A model generated the notes under the pieces. The model saw only the letters and a program-made list of their open reading frames with translations. It did not search any database and was not told the DNA's origin. Below are positions 1 through 9,155 of a stretch of DNA of 36,929 nt, piece after piece (the stretch's first letter is position 1; every line of letters starts with the position of its first letter). Source of the DNA: Clostridia bacterium (GTDB taxonomy: Bacteria; Bacillota; Clostridia; Christensenellales; Aristaeellaceae); NCBI GenBank assembly GCA_017516305.1, contig JAFXDB010000063.1, forward strand, positions 1-36,929. The letters run 5' to 3'. Position numbers and translations under genes: made by a program.

Positions 1-95
1 AGGCCGCATTCCAATACCTGCGGCTCCGGGGCCTTCACGCTTGCCCGCTCGCACCAACGCTCATTATGGGACCAAGAACGAGGTGGAAGTGGCAT

Positions 96-117
96 AATAT
101 CAGATAATTCTGATATT
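96..117. repeat. Perfect inverted repeat downstream of the ABC operon
   Basis: Nine-base arms AATATCAGA and TCTGATATT surround a TAAT loop. It is AT-rich and lacks a T-run on either side, so it is not a canonical terminator. It could be an operator-like palindrome or an RNA stem. A weaker stem, GCCGCA/TGCGGC, lies at 3-24. I see no gene in 1-176. Confidence 0.5.
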
Positions 118-136
118 CGACACGTTTGGGGGAACT

Positions 137-161
137 CCTTCCTGTACAGGGAAGGTTTATT
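137..161 (+). terminator. Weak terminator-like hairpin
   Basis: CCTTCC (137-142) pairs with GGAAGG (150-155) around a seven-base loop, followed on the plus strand by TTTATT. That direction would serve a gene entering from left of the window. On the minus strand, where the ABC operon ends at 177, there is no T-run after it. Confidence 0.3.
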
Positions 162-176
162 GTACTTTGCCTGTTT

Positions 177-1235
177 TTACTTCAGACCCGTGGAGGAGAT
201 GGACTCCACGAAGCCCTTCTGCGCAAACAGGTAGAGGATCAGCAGGGGGGCGATGACCATCAGCGTACCGGTGGAGATGAACTGCTTCTTGTGACCCATG
301 GTGGCCACGTTGCCGGTGTAGGTGATGGTTTCCTTCCACTTACCGGTGGCGTCCTCCAGGGCGGAGAGCTTCATGGAGAGCAGCGGCAGGGAGGAGTCCT
401 TGATGAACATCTTGGTGTAGAAGGTATCCGTCCACTGCCACACGAAGGCAAACAGGAAGCAGCTGACCAGGATCGGCACAGCGTCCGGCAGGATGACGCG
501 CCAGAAGGTCTTGAAGGTGGAGCAGCCATCCACATAGGCGGCCTCCTCCAGGGAAACGGGAACGCCCTGGAAGAACTGGCGGATCATGTAGATGTACAGA
601 CCATTCTTGAGGCCCTGGCAGGTCATGGACATGGCAAAGTAGGGGATGGGCACCGCGATGAAGCCCAGGTCAATGTAGAAGGCCTTGCTGAGCAGGTTGA
701 TGCCGCCGTCGCCGGTGAAGAGGCTGACGATGCCGGCCGGGTCAAAGTGGCTGAAGGTCAGGTGCAGGGCGGTGGAGATGGTCTGCGGGGGGATGATGAC
801 CGTCAGGATCACGCAGAAGAACCAGAAATTCTTCAGCGGGAACTTGAAGCGGGCAAAGCCGTAGCCCACCAGCGTGGCCGAGGCCACCTGCAGGATCGAA
901 ACCACCAGGCTGATGAAGAACGTGTTGCCCAGGGCGGGCCAGTAATGCATCAGCGCGGGATAGTTGGCCAGGTTGCGGTAGTTATCCAGCGTCAGGTGAC
1001 GGGGGATGGAGATGACCGTGGAATCGTACAGATCGTCCTCGATCATGAAGGAAACGGAGAGCTTGGACAGCAGCGGCTGAATGATCATGAAGCACAGACC
1101 GAAAAGCAGCAGTGCGCGGATGAATTTATACGCCTTCTCGCCTGCGGTCTTCTTCAGCAGGTAGCCGCCCGACTTCTTGTTGCGGACCCAGAAGCTTTCA
1201 GTGGGGCGCGCATGGGCAACGTTGTTCTTACTCAT
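177..1235 (-). CDS. Carbohydrate ABC transporter permease (MalG/UgpE type), second of permease pair 2
   Basis: This 352-residue inner-membrane subunit of a CUT1-type sugar importer ends the operon. It has a basic N-terminus, a first membrane segment near residues 37-58, several later hydrophobic segments and the EAA coupling loop (EEAAYVDGCSTF...ILP) that contacts the ATPase. The typical SSTGLK C-terminus is present. I chose the ATG at 1235 rather than the longer frame to 1259: it gives MSKNN, has GGTGG upstream, and overlaps the stop of the preceding permease gene by 8 bases (ATGAGTAA), implying translational coupling. It presumably pairs with the repeat-bearing permease encoded just upstream. 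The first extracytoplasmic loop is longer than usual. No ATPase gene lies in the operon, so a shared MsmX-type ATPase is likely (inference). Confidence 0.9.
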   Translation of the reverse strand: MSKNNVAHARPTESFWVRNKKSGGYLLKKTAGEKAYKFIRALLLFGLCFMIIQPLLSKLSVSFMIEDDLYDSTVISIPRHLTLDNYRNLANYPALMHYWPALGNTFFISLVVSILQVASATLVGYGFARFKFPLKNFWFFCVILTVIIPPQTISTALHLTFSHFDPAGIVSLFTGDGGINLLSKAFYIDLGFIAVPIPYFAMSMTCQGLKNGLYIYMIRQFFQGVPVSLEEAAYVDGCSTFKTFWRVILPDAVPILVSCFLFAFVWQWTDTFYTKMFIKDSSLPLLSMKLSALEDATGKWKETITYTGNVATMGHKKQFISTGTLMVIAPLLILYLFAQKGFVESISSTGLK

Positions 1236-3375
1236 CGGTAGCCACCACCTTCGAAACAATCAGTGCGCTGATGCCGATCAGGGCGAGCGTCACCAGGAAG
1301 TAGATCCAGGACATGGCGGACATTTGGTCATACTGCAGGTCCAGGAGCTTGCGGTCCAGCAGCGCGCTCAGGTCACCGCCCATCTTGGTGAAGAAGTCGA
1401 TGATCGTGTAAATGATGTTGACGATCAGCAGCGGGGAAACCATGGGGAAGGTGATCATCCAGAAGGCCTCCCACTTGGTGCAGCCCTCCTCGTCGGCGGC
1501 CTCATAGAGGCTGGCGGGGACGTTCTGCAGACCGGAGAGGAACACGACGATCTGGATACCGGAGGCCATGACGATGTCGTAGACCTCGGCGATCAGCTCA
1601 AAGATGACGTCCAGGATATCGCCGCCCAGACCCGTCAGACGGAGGATCTCCATCATCGAGTCCGTCACGGTGAAGGGCGTCTGCTCGCTGATCATTTCCT
1701 GCATGCCTTGCATCAGGGAGTTGTTGGTCTCCAGGTTCACCAGCACGCCGCTGGAGAGGATGACCGGCAGGAAGAACACCGCACGCACGAAGGCGCGACC
1801 CTTGAACTCCTGGTTCAGCAGGATAGCGATGACGAAGGCCACGACCAGGATGGCAATGGTGTGGATGGCCATTTTGGTGATCTCGTCCACCAGCAGCTGG
1901 TTGTAGGTAGGCTCCACCATCAGGGCGTGGTGGTAATTCTCCAGGCCCAGCAGGTCAACCAGGGTGCCCAGGAACATGCCGAAGCCGCCCTTGCTGATGA
2001 TTTCGCCTGCAAAGGAGGCGGGAACGGTGGGGTTATCCAGCTTGATGGCAATGATGCCGGAGCCGGTGAAGAGGCTCTCGTCCACGATGACGTCCGTGGG
2101 CAACTCGCCATCGATGGCGATGAGCTTGCCGCTTTCGTCGGTCACGGGGGCGTAGAGGCTGCAGACCGTGTCGCAGTTGGCCACGGGATCCACCGTCGCG
2201 TAGAACAGGTCGGCGTTGCCGCTGGTGACCAGGTACACCGCGAAGGAGTTGGGCACATTGGCGGCCGCGTCAGGCACCTGCACGCTCAGGGTACCCTTGG
2301 AGGTGTAAAGGGCCTTGTCGTAGGTGAAGATGGCGGGCATGGAGGCTACGTCACCCTTGACGCCGCTGGCTGCGGCGGCCACCTCGCAGAAGAGGTCGTA
2401 GTGACCGTTGTCGATCAGATGGACGGTGAAGGACAGCGGCACGACCATCTTGACCACGAAGTTGCCGGTGGCCTCGTAATAGGCCTTGTCATAGCCGCAG
2501 TTCTTGGTCATCTTGGGGGTGGAGCCGCCCTTGGCCTGGGCATAGGCAGAAGCGAGCAGGTCGCTGTTGCCGCCATCGAAGAGGAAGGAGGCGAAAGCGA
2601 CGGGGATGTCGCTGCCGTCGGCCATTTCGACCGCGAAGACGCCCTCGGCCAGCTTCTCTTCGTTGTAGATGTAGCCCTCGGGCAGGTCGATCTGCTTGGA
2701 AAGCGTCACAGACTTGCCGAAGGTGTCATCCTCCTTCAGGGTCAGGATGCTGTTGATCTGCTCCACCACCCACAGGCCGTTTTCAGCGTGGAATTCGCTG
2801 TACTGCAAGCCCTTGGGCAGGTCGATCTCGCGGGAGAGGGTGACCTGGTGGGTCAGGTTGGTGTTGCCGTCCAGCGCCAGGGCCTCCTTCAGAGGCTCGA
2901 CGGTGTAGACGCCGTTGGCGAGATCATCGGGGTTGTACCAGACCGTCGCGGGGAGGTCGATCTGGCGGGACAGCGTCACGGTGGGGCCGTAGGCGAAGTC
3001 CTTGCGCAGGGTCAGCACCTCGTTGACGGGTTCGACGTCGTAGACGCCGCTGGCGTACTGGTTCTCATTGTAGCGCAGCTCTGCAGGAAGCTCAATCTCC
3101 TTGCTGATGCGCACGTTGGGGCCGTAGCCGAAGTGGGAGATCATGTGGAAATTGCTGGGCTGAATGGTGGAGGCGTCCACCTGGGAGAAGGTCATCTGCA
3201 GGGACATCAGCAGCGGGCTGACCATGAAGGCCAGGAAGCCGATGATGAAGGGGAGAATGAACAGATAACCGGAGACAGCCCGACGGCTTTTCATCGAGAG
3301 GCGGCCGGTGAGGGAAGGCTTGATCCGGCCGGGATTTTTCTTCCCGTCCGATTTGGGCTGCTTGAAGCCTTTCAT
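1228..3375 (-). CDS. ABC transporter permease (MalF type) with a ~415-residue repeat insertion in the first extracytoplasmic loop
   Basis: At 715 residues this is more than twice the usual MalF-type length of about 300. A membrane segment lies at about 36-60. An insertion covers about 68-485, and the ordinary permease core resumes with a membrane segment at about 502-520. The EAA loop (EAADEEGCTKWEAFW...FPMVSP, near 630) shows the core is intact. The insertion begins with four tandem 45-residue repeats at 82-261, with consensus VTLS+.IDLP....YN...LA.GVY.VE. A second region follows with four motifs of type P.SF..YL...G..DLF, at about 258, 313, 375 and 452. Topology predicts the insertion to be outside the cell. 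The ATG overlaps the DUF5696 stop (ATGA) and has AAAGGAGG eight bases upstream. E. coli MalF has a large periplasmic loop that contacts MalE, but in a different loop and much smaller. A role in substrate or partner binding is inference. Confidence 0.85.
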   Translation of the reverse strand: MKGFKQPKSDGKKNPGRIKPSLTGRLSMKSRRAVSGYLFILPFIIGFLAFMVSPLLMSLQMTFSQVDASTIQPSNFHMISHFGYGPNVRISKEIELPAELRYNENQYASGVYDVEPVNEVLTLRKDFAYGPTVTLSRQIDLPATVWYNPDDLANGVYTVEPLKEALALDGNTNLTHQVTLSREIDLPKGLQYSEFHAENGLWVVEQINSILTLKEDDTFGKSVTLSKQIDLPEGYIYNEEKLAEGVFAVEMADGSDIPVAFASFLFDGGNSDLLASAYAQAKGGSTPKMTKNCGYDKAYYEATGNFVVKMVVPLSFTVHLIDNGHYDLFCEVAAAASGVKGDVASMPAIFTYDKALYTSKGTLSVQVPDAAANVPNSFAVYLVTSGNADLFYATVDPVANCDTVCSLYAPVTDESGKLIAIDGELPTDVIVDESLFTGSGIIAIKLDNPTVPASFAGEIISKGGFGMFLGTLVDLLGLENYHHALMVEPTYNQLLVDEITKMAIHTIAILVVAFVIAILLNQEFKGRAFVRAVFFLPVILSSGVLVNLETNNSLMQGMQEMISEQTPFTVTDSMMEILRLTGLGGDILDVIFELIAEVYDIVMASGIQIVVFLSGLQNVPASLYEAADEEGCTKWEAFWMITFPMVSPLLIVNIIYTIIDFFTKMGGDLSALLDRKLLDLQYDQMSAMSWIYFLVTLALIGISALIVSKVVATDE
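2593..3132 (-). repeat. Four in-frame 135-bp tandem repeats within the permease gene
   Basis: Four consecutive 45-codon units encode residues 82-126, 127-171, 172-216 and 217-261. Each unit has the core VTLS(R/K)(Q/E)IDLP, then YN, then GVY.VE at constant offsets. The fourth unit keeps the first 34 positions or so and then grades into the next repeat type. The copies differ at many positions, so this is an old protein-level duplication and not a recent DNA expansion. Confidence 0.85.
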
Positions 3376-6005
3376 TCGATCGCCTCCTTTACGGTTTCAT
3401 CAGCGGTAACGCTCAGGTAATCGCGGGCGGGAACCAGCACGCCATCCACGGTCGCATCGGTGTAGCCGTAGTTGACGTAGACGCTGACGCCGTTCTCGTA
3501 CTCGGTGACGCTCACATTGCCTTCGCGGCGGTGGCCGGTCATGACCTGATCAAAGGTGCCGCCCAGACGCTCGTTGTAGGTGTTGGTGATGGCGACCATG
3601 TCATCGTAGAAGAGGGCGTAGTCCGCACCGTAGTACTCGGAGAACCAGGAATCCTGCAGCTCCTCGACATTGCTGTACATGAGGGCAAACTGGAGGCTGG
3701 CGCCCATCTCGGCCGAGCGCAGGATCAGCTCCTCGCGGTCATCGGCCAGGTTGATGGCCACGCCCGTGTAGGGAACGCTGCCGTGCAGCGCGGCGGGGTA
3801 GAAGGGCACGAACTGATCAATGACGTGATAGGCCTTGCCCATCAGATCCACATCGGTGACGATGTCGGACAGGGGCGCGGCGTAATCATTGCCCGAACGG
3901 GTCATGACCAGCTGACCGGCCTCGCGCAGGGAGGCGAGCTTATCCACCTGCTCCAGGCGGGCCTCCTCGCGGGTGACAAACTCCTTCGGATCGTAGTCGC
4001 CGCTGAGGATGTAGCCCACGTCGCGGAAGGAGACGCCGGCGGCGCCGTACTCATTCGCAGCGTCGGCAAGCACGTCCACGCCCTTCATGATCAGGCTGGG
4101 CTTGAGCAGATAGTAATTCTCACGCCAGGACTGCTCGCCGTACCAGATGGCGGAGTACTCGGGGATCTCCGCTTCCTCACGGGTGGTGTGACGGGCGGCG
4201 TCGCGCATCACGACGAAGCCCTCCAGCAGACCGCTGTCGCGGGCGAAGCAGGTCAGGCCGTCCAGGTAAACGGGGATCCCGGCCTCGTCAGCCTGCTGGA
4301 TGAAGGCCTTGAGCTCCTTGACGCTGCCCATCTCGCCCATCAGGCGGATGCTGGTGAGGACGGACTGGTTCAGACCGCCGTTCATCCAGCCGCTGTAACG
4401 GATGGACAGGTTCGGGAGGCCGTCGCTGACCAGCTTTTCCGTCAGGTCGGCTGCCTGGGCATAGGTCGTCAGGGGGATCGGCACGTTGGTGGGCACGCCG
4501 AAGCGCTGCTGCACCTTGTCGATGGCGCCGACGATATCCACCACCGTGTGCGCCTGGGCGGAGACGGTGCGGTTCATCTGCGGGTTGGCAGACAGCAGGT
4601 AATCGCGGTAGACGCTGGCCATCTCCATGTAGTCATCGCTGGCGATGAAGCGATAGCGCTGCACAATGCCGCCCTCGGGCAGGCTCTGCTCGAACATGTA
4701 GACCTTGTTGTTCGTGCGCTCGGAAACATCGTAGTTATCGCTGTGGATGAGGGTGTAGAAGGCATTGGCCGCGTTGAAGCTGCCGTAGCTGGGCTGACCG
4801 GCGGTATTGGCCGTAATGCCCGCCCAGGAGCGGCCGTCCTCCAGGATGCACAGGAAGGAGCTGCCCTGCGTGCCCATGCCGAAGACAGGGAAGGCCACGC
4901 GGGTCTCGTTGATGACCTCTGTGCGGATGGTGGCGTAGTCATGGCCGTACAGGTTGGCGGTGTAGGCCGCCTGCTTGACCTTACCGTTGTTGAAGTTGAT
5001 GATGGCGCCCGGGCCTTCGGGCACGAAGATGAAGCCTGTTTCCGTCTTGTCGGCGGAGCCGAAGGCAGGCAGCAGATTCAGCGTCGTGATGGGGTAGGAC
5101 GGGTTGTAGGAGATCTTCTCAAAGGGGACCTCAACCACCAGATCCTCGCCCTCCAGGCGGTAGATGATGGAGATGTTGAAGATGGGCTTGGTGGTGGCGC
5201 CCTCGGAGGCGCTGTCGCGCACGACGCGGGCCTCATCACGGGCGTAATCCTCGGAGGTGTAGCCGGCGGCGGCGAACGCAACCTCGATCTTGGTGGCGGC
5301 ATTGTCGCGCTGCTCGCTCTTGGCCTTGCGGACGATCCACACCACGCCGGTCTTCAGATCAGGATACTGGGCTTCCAGGGCGGGAATATCGTCGCCCTTC
5401 TTGTAGTAGCTCTTGCCCGTCGCAGGATCCACGCCCTTCTGGACATAGGCGTCCTTGATGGAGCGGGCGGTCTTGCTGTCAGCGTTCTCCAGCAGGATCT
5501 GCATGAACTCATCGCTGATGGCTTCGGGGTAGAGGTACTCGCGGGCGATGTCGCCAACGGTGTAGGTCACCATGATGGCGCCGTCTTCCAGGATCTCGAT
5601 GGCATAGAGGCGGTTGGCCACGCTGCGCTCAAAGGAGGACCAGGTGGTGGCCTTGCCGGCCTTGTTCATGTAAACCAGGGTCAGCACGGACTGCAGGCGG
5701 TTCTTTTCCTCCAGCAGGGTTGCGCCGTCGGACGCCACGCCGGGGGCGATGGAGCTCCACACCTTGCCGGTGCGCTTGTCCGTCACGGTGAAGTGCGTGG
5801 TCTCCGGATCCAGAGAGAAGGCGAGGCTGTCGTTCTCCATGGCGAAGGTCTCCTCCGACCCGGTAAAGCGCTTGATGTCAGGCACGAAGGTGGCCTGCTC
5901 GTCGGAGGTATCAAACAGGGGGATAAAAACCTTTGTTACCAGCAGTACCAAGGCCAGGAGAAGCACCAGGCCAAGGACGATGCGCAGAATGATGCGTCTC
6001 TTCAT
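3372..6005 (-). CDS. DUF5696 domain-containing membrane-anchored exoprotein
   Basis: This 877-residue protein has a short basic N-terminus (MKRR), a single hydrophobic anchor at about 5-30 and a long extracytoplasmic part. The N-terminal half is beta-rich (about 60-330). From about 490 it looks like a TIM-barrel glycosidase-type fold with alternating segments such as NLSIRYSGWMNGG, GIPVYLDGLTCF and AAGVSFRDVGYILSGDY. I recognise it as the DUF5696 type that accompanies sugar ABC operons in Bacillota; no reaction is established to my knowledge. A surface glycan hydrolase or glycan-binding partner is inference. The ATG at 6005 has AAAGGAG upstream. The stop overlaps the start of the repeat-bearing permease (ATGA), so production of the two is likely coupled. 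Confidence 0.75.
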   Translation of the reverse strand: MKRRIILRIVLGLVLLLALVLLVTKVFIPLFDTSDEQATFVPDIKRFTGSEETFAMENDSLAFSLDPETTHFTVTDKRTGKVWSSIAPGVASDGATLLEEKNRLQSVLTLVYMNKAGKATTWSSFERSVANRLYAIEILEDGAIMVTYTVGDIAREYLYPEAISDEFMQILLENADSKTARSIKDAYVQKGVDPATGKSYYKKGDDIPALEAQYPDLKTGVVWIVRKAKSEQRDNAATKIEVAFAAAGYTSEDYARDEARVVRDSASEGATTKPIFNISIIYRLEGEDLVVEVPFEKISYNPSYPITTLNLLPAFGSADKTETGFIFVPEGPGAIINFNNGKVKQAAYTANLYGHDYATIRTEVINETRVAFPVFGMGTQGSSFLCILEDGRSWAGITANTAGQPSYGSFNAANAFYTLIHSDNYDVSERTNNKVYMFEQSLPEGGIVQRYRFIASDDYMEMASVYRDYLLSANPQMNRTVSAQAHTVVDIVGAIDKVQQRFGVPTNVPIPLTTYAQAADLTEKLVSDGLPNLSIRYSGWMNGGLNQSVLTSIRLMGEMGSVKELKAFIQQADEAGIPVYLDGLTCFARDSGLLEGFVVMRDAARHTTREEAEIPEYSAIWYGEQSWRENYYLLKPSLIMKGVDVLADAANEYGAAGVSFRDVGYILSGDYDPKEFVTREEARLEQVDKLASLREAGQLVMTRSGNDYAAPLSDIVTDVDLMGKAYHVIDQFVPFYPAALHGSVPYTGVAINLADDREELILRSAEMGASLQFALMYSNVEELQDSWFSEYYGADYALFYDDMVAITNTYNERLGGTFDQVMTGHRREGNVSVTEYENGVSVYVNYGYTDATVDGVLVPARDYLSVTADETVKEAIE

Positions 6006-6023
6006 TGGGACGGGTCTCCTTTC

Positions 6024-6689
6024 TTAGTAGAGTCGGAAGGTGATTTCCTTATAGATGGAGGTGAAGTATCCCACGCCGTCGCCCACCAGGGTGAAGAACA
6101 GCAGCATCAGGAACACGATGACCGCCATCGCAAAGAGGGAGATGAGGATGAACAGCAGGGTCTTGCCCAGGCCGTAATCGTGGATCTGCATCATTGCGCA
6201 GACGATCAGGCCGCCGGCCCAGACCAGGCTGACCGTGTTGAGCACGGTGTAGAAGGAAGCCTCGTCCATGGTGATCCAGTTGGACAGCACGATCATCGGC
6301 AGCTGCAGGATCACGAAGGGCGCCAGCGCATAGCAGGTGGCCATGTAGACGTTGGCCAGGGTGCCCTTGCCCTCAAACAGGGTGGTCATGCCCCAGTTGC
6401 CCAGGACGAAGATGACCAGCGGAAGCAGCACGGACAGGCACTGCTGCAGGATGTTGACCTCCGGCCAGTAAACGTTGCTGAACAGGAAGGACGTGTGCTC
6501 CAGGGACAGCAGGCGGGTGATGAGCACGGCGATGACGATGGTGTGTGCTGCCGCCATGGAGCCGCGCTTCTCGTGCGTCAGATCCCAGAAGCCGTCAAAG
6601 GGATGAAACATGCAGTAGGTGGCGTATTTGAGCGATTTCAGGTACTTCGCCCAGACGCGGCGATCCGTCAGATTGCTCAGGATGCTCAT
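6024..6689 (-). CDS. Yip1-family integral membrane protein
   Basis: This 221-residue protein begins with a cytoplasmic segment carrying the family hallmark HPFDGFWDLTHEKRGS (about 33-48). About five hydrophobic segments follow. Bacterial Yip1-domain proteins have no settled function. The ATG overlaps the stop of the upstream NHL gene by four bases (ATGA), with GGGAGGTGG before it, and an 18-base gap follows before the DUF5696 gene. Its fixed place between the propeller protein and DUF5696 suggests it is a membrane component of the same assembly, perhaps for coupling or placement (inference). Confidence 0.8.
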   Translation of the reverse strand: MSILSNLTDRRVWAKYLKSLKYATYCMFHPFDGFWDLTHEKRGSMAAAHTIVIAVLITRLLSLEHTSFLFSNVYWPEVNILQQCLSVLLPLVIFVLGNWGMTTLFEGKGTLANVYMATCYALAPFVILQLPMIVLSNWITMDEASFYTVLNTVSLVWAGGLIVCAMMQIHDYGLGKTLLFILISLFAMAVIVFLMLLFFTLVGDGVGYFTSIYKEITFRLY

Positions 6690-8185
6690 GCGTTATCCAC
6701 CTCCCACTTGATTTTGCGGATGCGGCCAACGACCATGGGGCCGACCAGGATGACGGCCACCACCGCGAAGATCCAGCCGATGTTCTCCTCGACCAGCTCG
6801 CTCCGGTAGTAGCGGAAGGCTTCGGAGTAATTGTCGCCGTCGCGGGCCATCTTGAAGTATTCGCAGGCCTCGGCGTAATTGCCGCTCTGCAGCTCTGCGC
6901 GGCCGATGCCGATGTAAGCCAGGTCGTAGTTGCCGTTGCGGGTCAGCACCTCGTGCCAGGTATTGGCGGACTCGGTGTACATGCCGTTGTTGTATTCCTC
7001 GATGGCCTGGTAGATCAGCGTGCCGTATTCGGTGGGGGTCATGACCGTGAGGCTGCAGCCGATGGAGTCCAGCACCAGCAGGTCATAGCCCATGTGCTCG
7101 ATGGCGGCGGGCTTGTTGAAGTAGCCCGCTGCGTAGCCCACGCCGCCGAAGGCCCAGAGCATGTTGCCCTGCTTGTCGTAGCCGAAGAGGCGGTTGTGCT
7201 TCTCGTCCAGGGCGATGTACACATCGTTGTCCAGCACCGTCACGTCCACGAAGAGGGAAGGGCCGGAACGGGTGATGTTCAGGTTGCCGGCGGCCCACTG
7301 AACGTCACCCACGGGCGGGAAGGTGCCGTTCTCGATCAGGATGTTGCTGCCCAGGCTGTTCAGGCGGCGGAGGGGTTCGGCGGAGCCGCTCATCAGCTCG
7401 TTCTCGTCGAAGGTCTGGGTCACGACGTAGAAGAAGCCGTTGGCGTCAATGGCGATGTTGTCGTACTCCGTGGCAACCAGGGAGGCCTGCTGGGCACGCT
7501 GTTCCTTGGTGGAGATCATGCGCCAGATGATGTCCAGGGCGGTGTACTTGACGGGGGCGGCGCCGATGAAGCCGGTGAAGACGCCGTTGGCCTCATACTT
7601 CATCACGCCCATGTTGATGTTGGTCGCCAGGCAGAACACGCGGCCGGAGACGTCCGCCACCAGCTTGGAGGGCATGAAGGACTTGGACTGGTCGTAGGTG
7701 GGATCGGTGGGCTTGATGAAGGACACCACCCAGTTCAGATCCTTGTCCAGGCGCACGACGCGGTTGTTGCCCGTGTCGGCGATGTAGAGGGTGCCGTCCT
7801 CGGCGACGTAGACGTCCTCGGGAGCGTTCAGGGTCAGGGGGGCGGTGTCACCGGTGAAGGAGGAAATCTCCCGCACCAGGGTGCAGCTTTCACCCTCCAG
7901 GCGCACCTGCAAGATGCGGTTGTTGCCGGTATCGACGATGTAGACGTCGCTGCCGCGCACAAACAGGCTCTGGGGGTTCTTCATGTCCACCGTCAGACCC
8001 ATATCGGCGCCGGTGATCACCATGCGGGGACGGTAGGCGTCGGGGGAGGAACGCATGTCCTCCCAGAAGTCGTAGGTGTAGGTGTAGGCGTCGTTGTAGC
8101 CGTCGGCCGCATACGCCTGCGGGATGCCTGCAAGCAGGAGCACCGCGAGCAGCAGAGCCGAAAGACGCAGGATGGCGTTTTTCAT
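6686..8185 (-). CDS. Secreted NHL-repeat propeller protein with TPR and C-terminal membrane anchor
   Basis: This 499-residue protein has a cleavable-looking signal peptide (MKNAILRLSALLLAVLLLAG...AYA). NHL-type blades follow, with clear repeats of YIVDTGNNRILQV and YIADTGNNRVVRL (about 75-145) and later LDEKHNRLFGYD and LLVLDSIGCSL. A TPR-like helical segment (about 395-460, including YAEACEYFKMARDG) precedes a single membrane segment (about 468-487) and a short basic tail. The propeller and TPR should lie outside the cell, anchored by the C-terminus. Such propellers usually bind proteins or glycans, so a scaffold or sensor role beside the transporter is inference. The start at 8185 has GGAAGG upstream; the gene lies 24 bases after the preceding permease. 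Confidence 0.8.
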   Translation of the reverse strand: MKNAILRLSALLLAVLLLAGIPQAYAADGYNDAYTYTYDFWEDMRSSPDAYRPRMVITGADMGLTVDMKNPQSLFVRGSDVYIVDTGNNRILQVRLEGESCTLVREISSFTGDTAPLTLNAPEDVYVAEDGTLYIADTGNNRVVRLDKDLNWVVSFIKPTDPTYDQSKSFMPSKLVADVSGRVFCLATNINMGVMKYEANGVFTGFIGAAPVKYTALDIIWRMISTKEQRAQQASLVATEYDNIAIDANGFFYVVTQTFDENELMSGSAEPLRRLNSLGSNILIENGTFPPVGDVQWAAGNLNITRSGPSLFVDVTVLDNDVYIALDEKHNRLFGYDKQGNMLWAFGGVGYAAGYFNKPAAIEHMGYDLLVLDSIGCSLTVMTPTEYGTLIYQAIEEYNNGMYTESANTWHEVLTRNGNYDLAYIGIGRAELQSGNYAEACEYFKMARDGDNYSEAFRYYRSELVEENIGWIFAVVAVILVGPMVVGRIRKIKWEVDNA

Positions 8186-8209
8186 AGGGGCGGTCCTTCC
8201 TTTCTTGCT

Positions 8210-9154
8210 TTAGTCCTTCAGGCCGGAGGTGGCCATGGTCTCCAGAATCTGGCTCTGGGAGAGGACGAAGGTAATGATGGGCACCAGCATGACCACGACG
8301 GTAACGGCCGCGGCCTGACCGGTACGGGCGATGCCGCCGGCCTGAATCTGCTGCAGGGCGTAGACCAGGGTCTTCTTCGCCTCGGAGTAGATGACGGTGG
8401 AGGCGCGGGAGTTCCACAGGCCCTGGACGGAGAAGATGATCATCGTCAGCCAGGCGGGCTTGACGTTGGGCATCACGATCTGCCAGAAGATGCGCAGCTC
8501 CTTGGCGCCGTCGATCTTGGCGGACTCGATCAGGGACATCGGCAGGCCTTCCATGAACTGCTTCATCAGGAACATGCCCATGGGCGCGGCAATGGCGGGC
8601 AGGAGGATGGCCCAGTAGGTATCCACGATGTGGATCTTGCTCATCAGCAGGTAGTTGGGGATGGCGGTGACGTAGCCGTTGAACATCAGCGCCGTGACGA
8701 CCATGCTGAAGAAGGTGCGGCCCAGCGGGAAATCGTACTTGGCCAGCACGTAGGCCGCCAGGGAGGCGATGAAGAGGTTGCCCACCGTGCCGACGATGGT
8801 GATGAACACGGTGTTGGTGATGTAGCGGGAGAAGGGAATCCAGCTCTGGCCCATGGTCACCAGCAGGTCGGAGAAGTTATCCAGGGTAGGCTGGCGGGGG
8901 AAGAGCGTGGGCGGGAAGCGGAAGAGCTCATCCAGGGGCTTCAGGGACGAGCAGATGGCGAACACCAGCGGGAAGGCCATCGCACAGGCCACCAGGAACA
9001 GGATGGAGTAAATGAAGATGTTGCCCGCGGTGGAGCGGTTGGGCTTCTTGTTCTTGGCCTTGGCGGTCTGCTGGAGCTTCAACACCTTCTTGGGAACAGC
9101 GATGGGGGTGCCGTCGGCACGAACCGGGCCTTTGTAGTGCTTCACAGTCGTCAT
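8210..9154 (-). CDS. Carbohydrate ABC transporter permease (MalG/UgpE type), second of permease pair 1
   Basis: This is a 314-residue CUT1 permease. It has a basic N-terminus, a first membrane segment near 50-70, the expected MalG-type central segments and an EAA loop, IESAKIDGAKELRIFWQIVMP, that contacts the ATPase. It ends in the typical TSGLKD. I chose the ATG at 9154 (MTTVKHYKG) over the open frame to 9181: it begins one base after the stop of the upstream permease and has AAAGGTGG before it. Together with the product of 9156-10094 it should form the heterodimeric channel of the first transporter. Confidence 0.92.
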   Translation of the reverse strand: MTTVKHYKGPVRADGTPIAVPKKVLKLQQTAKAKNKKPNRSTAGNIFIYSILFLVACAMAFPLVFAICSSLKPLDELFRFPPTLFPRQPTLDNFSDLLVTMGQSWIPFSRYITNTVFITIVGTVGNLFIASLAAYVLAKYDFPLGRTFFSMVVTALMFNGYVTAIPNYLLMSKIHIVDTYWAILLPAIAAPMGMFLMKQFMEGLPMSLIESAKIDGAKELRIFWQIVMPNVKPAWLTMIIFSVQGLWNSRASTVIYSEAKKTLVYALQQIQAGGIARTGQAAAVTVVVMLVPIITFVLSQSQILETMATSGLKD

Positions 9155-9155
9155 A

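Noticed and set aside
3531..6809. Very long plus-strand open frame (1092 codons) antisense to DUF5696 and Yip1 genes
   Set aside because: It has the Gly/His/Asp/Val-rich composition typical of reverse-strand frames in high-GC DNA. It lacks a ribosome binding site and crosses two well-supported genes. The same holds for similar frames at 1177-3420, 6953-9190, 10636-13644 and 23693-26203.
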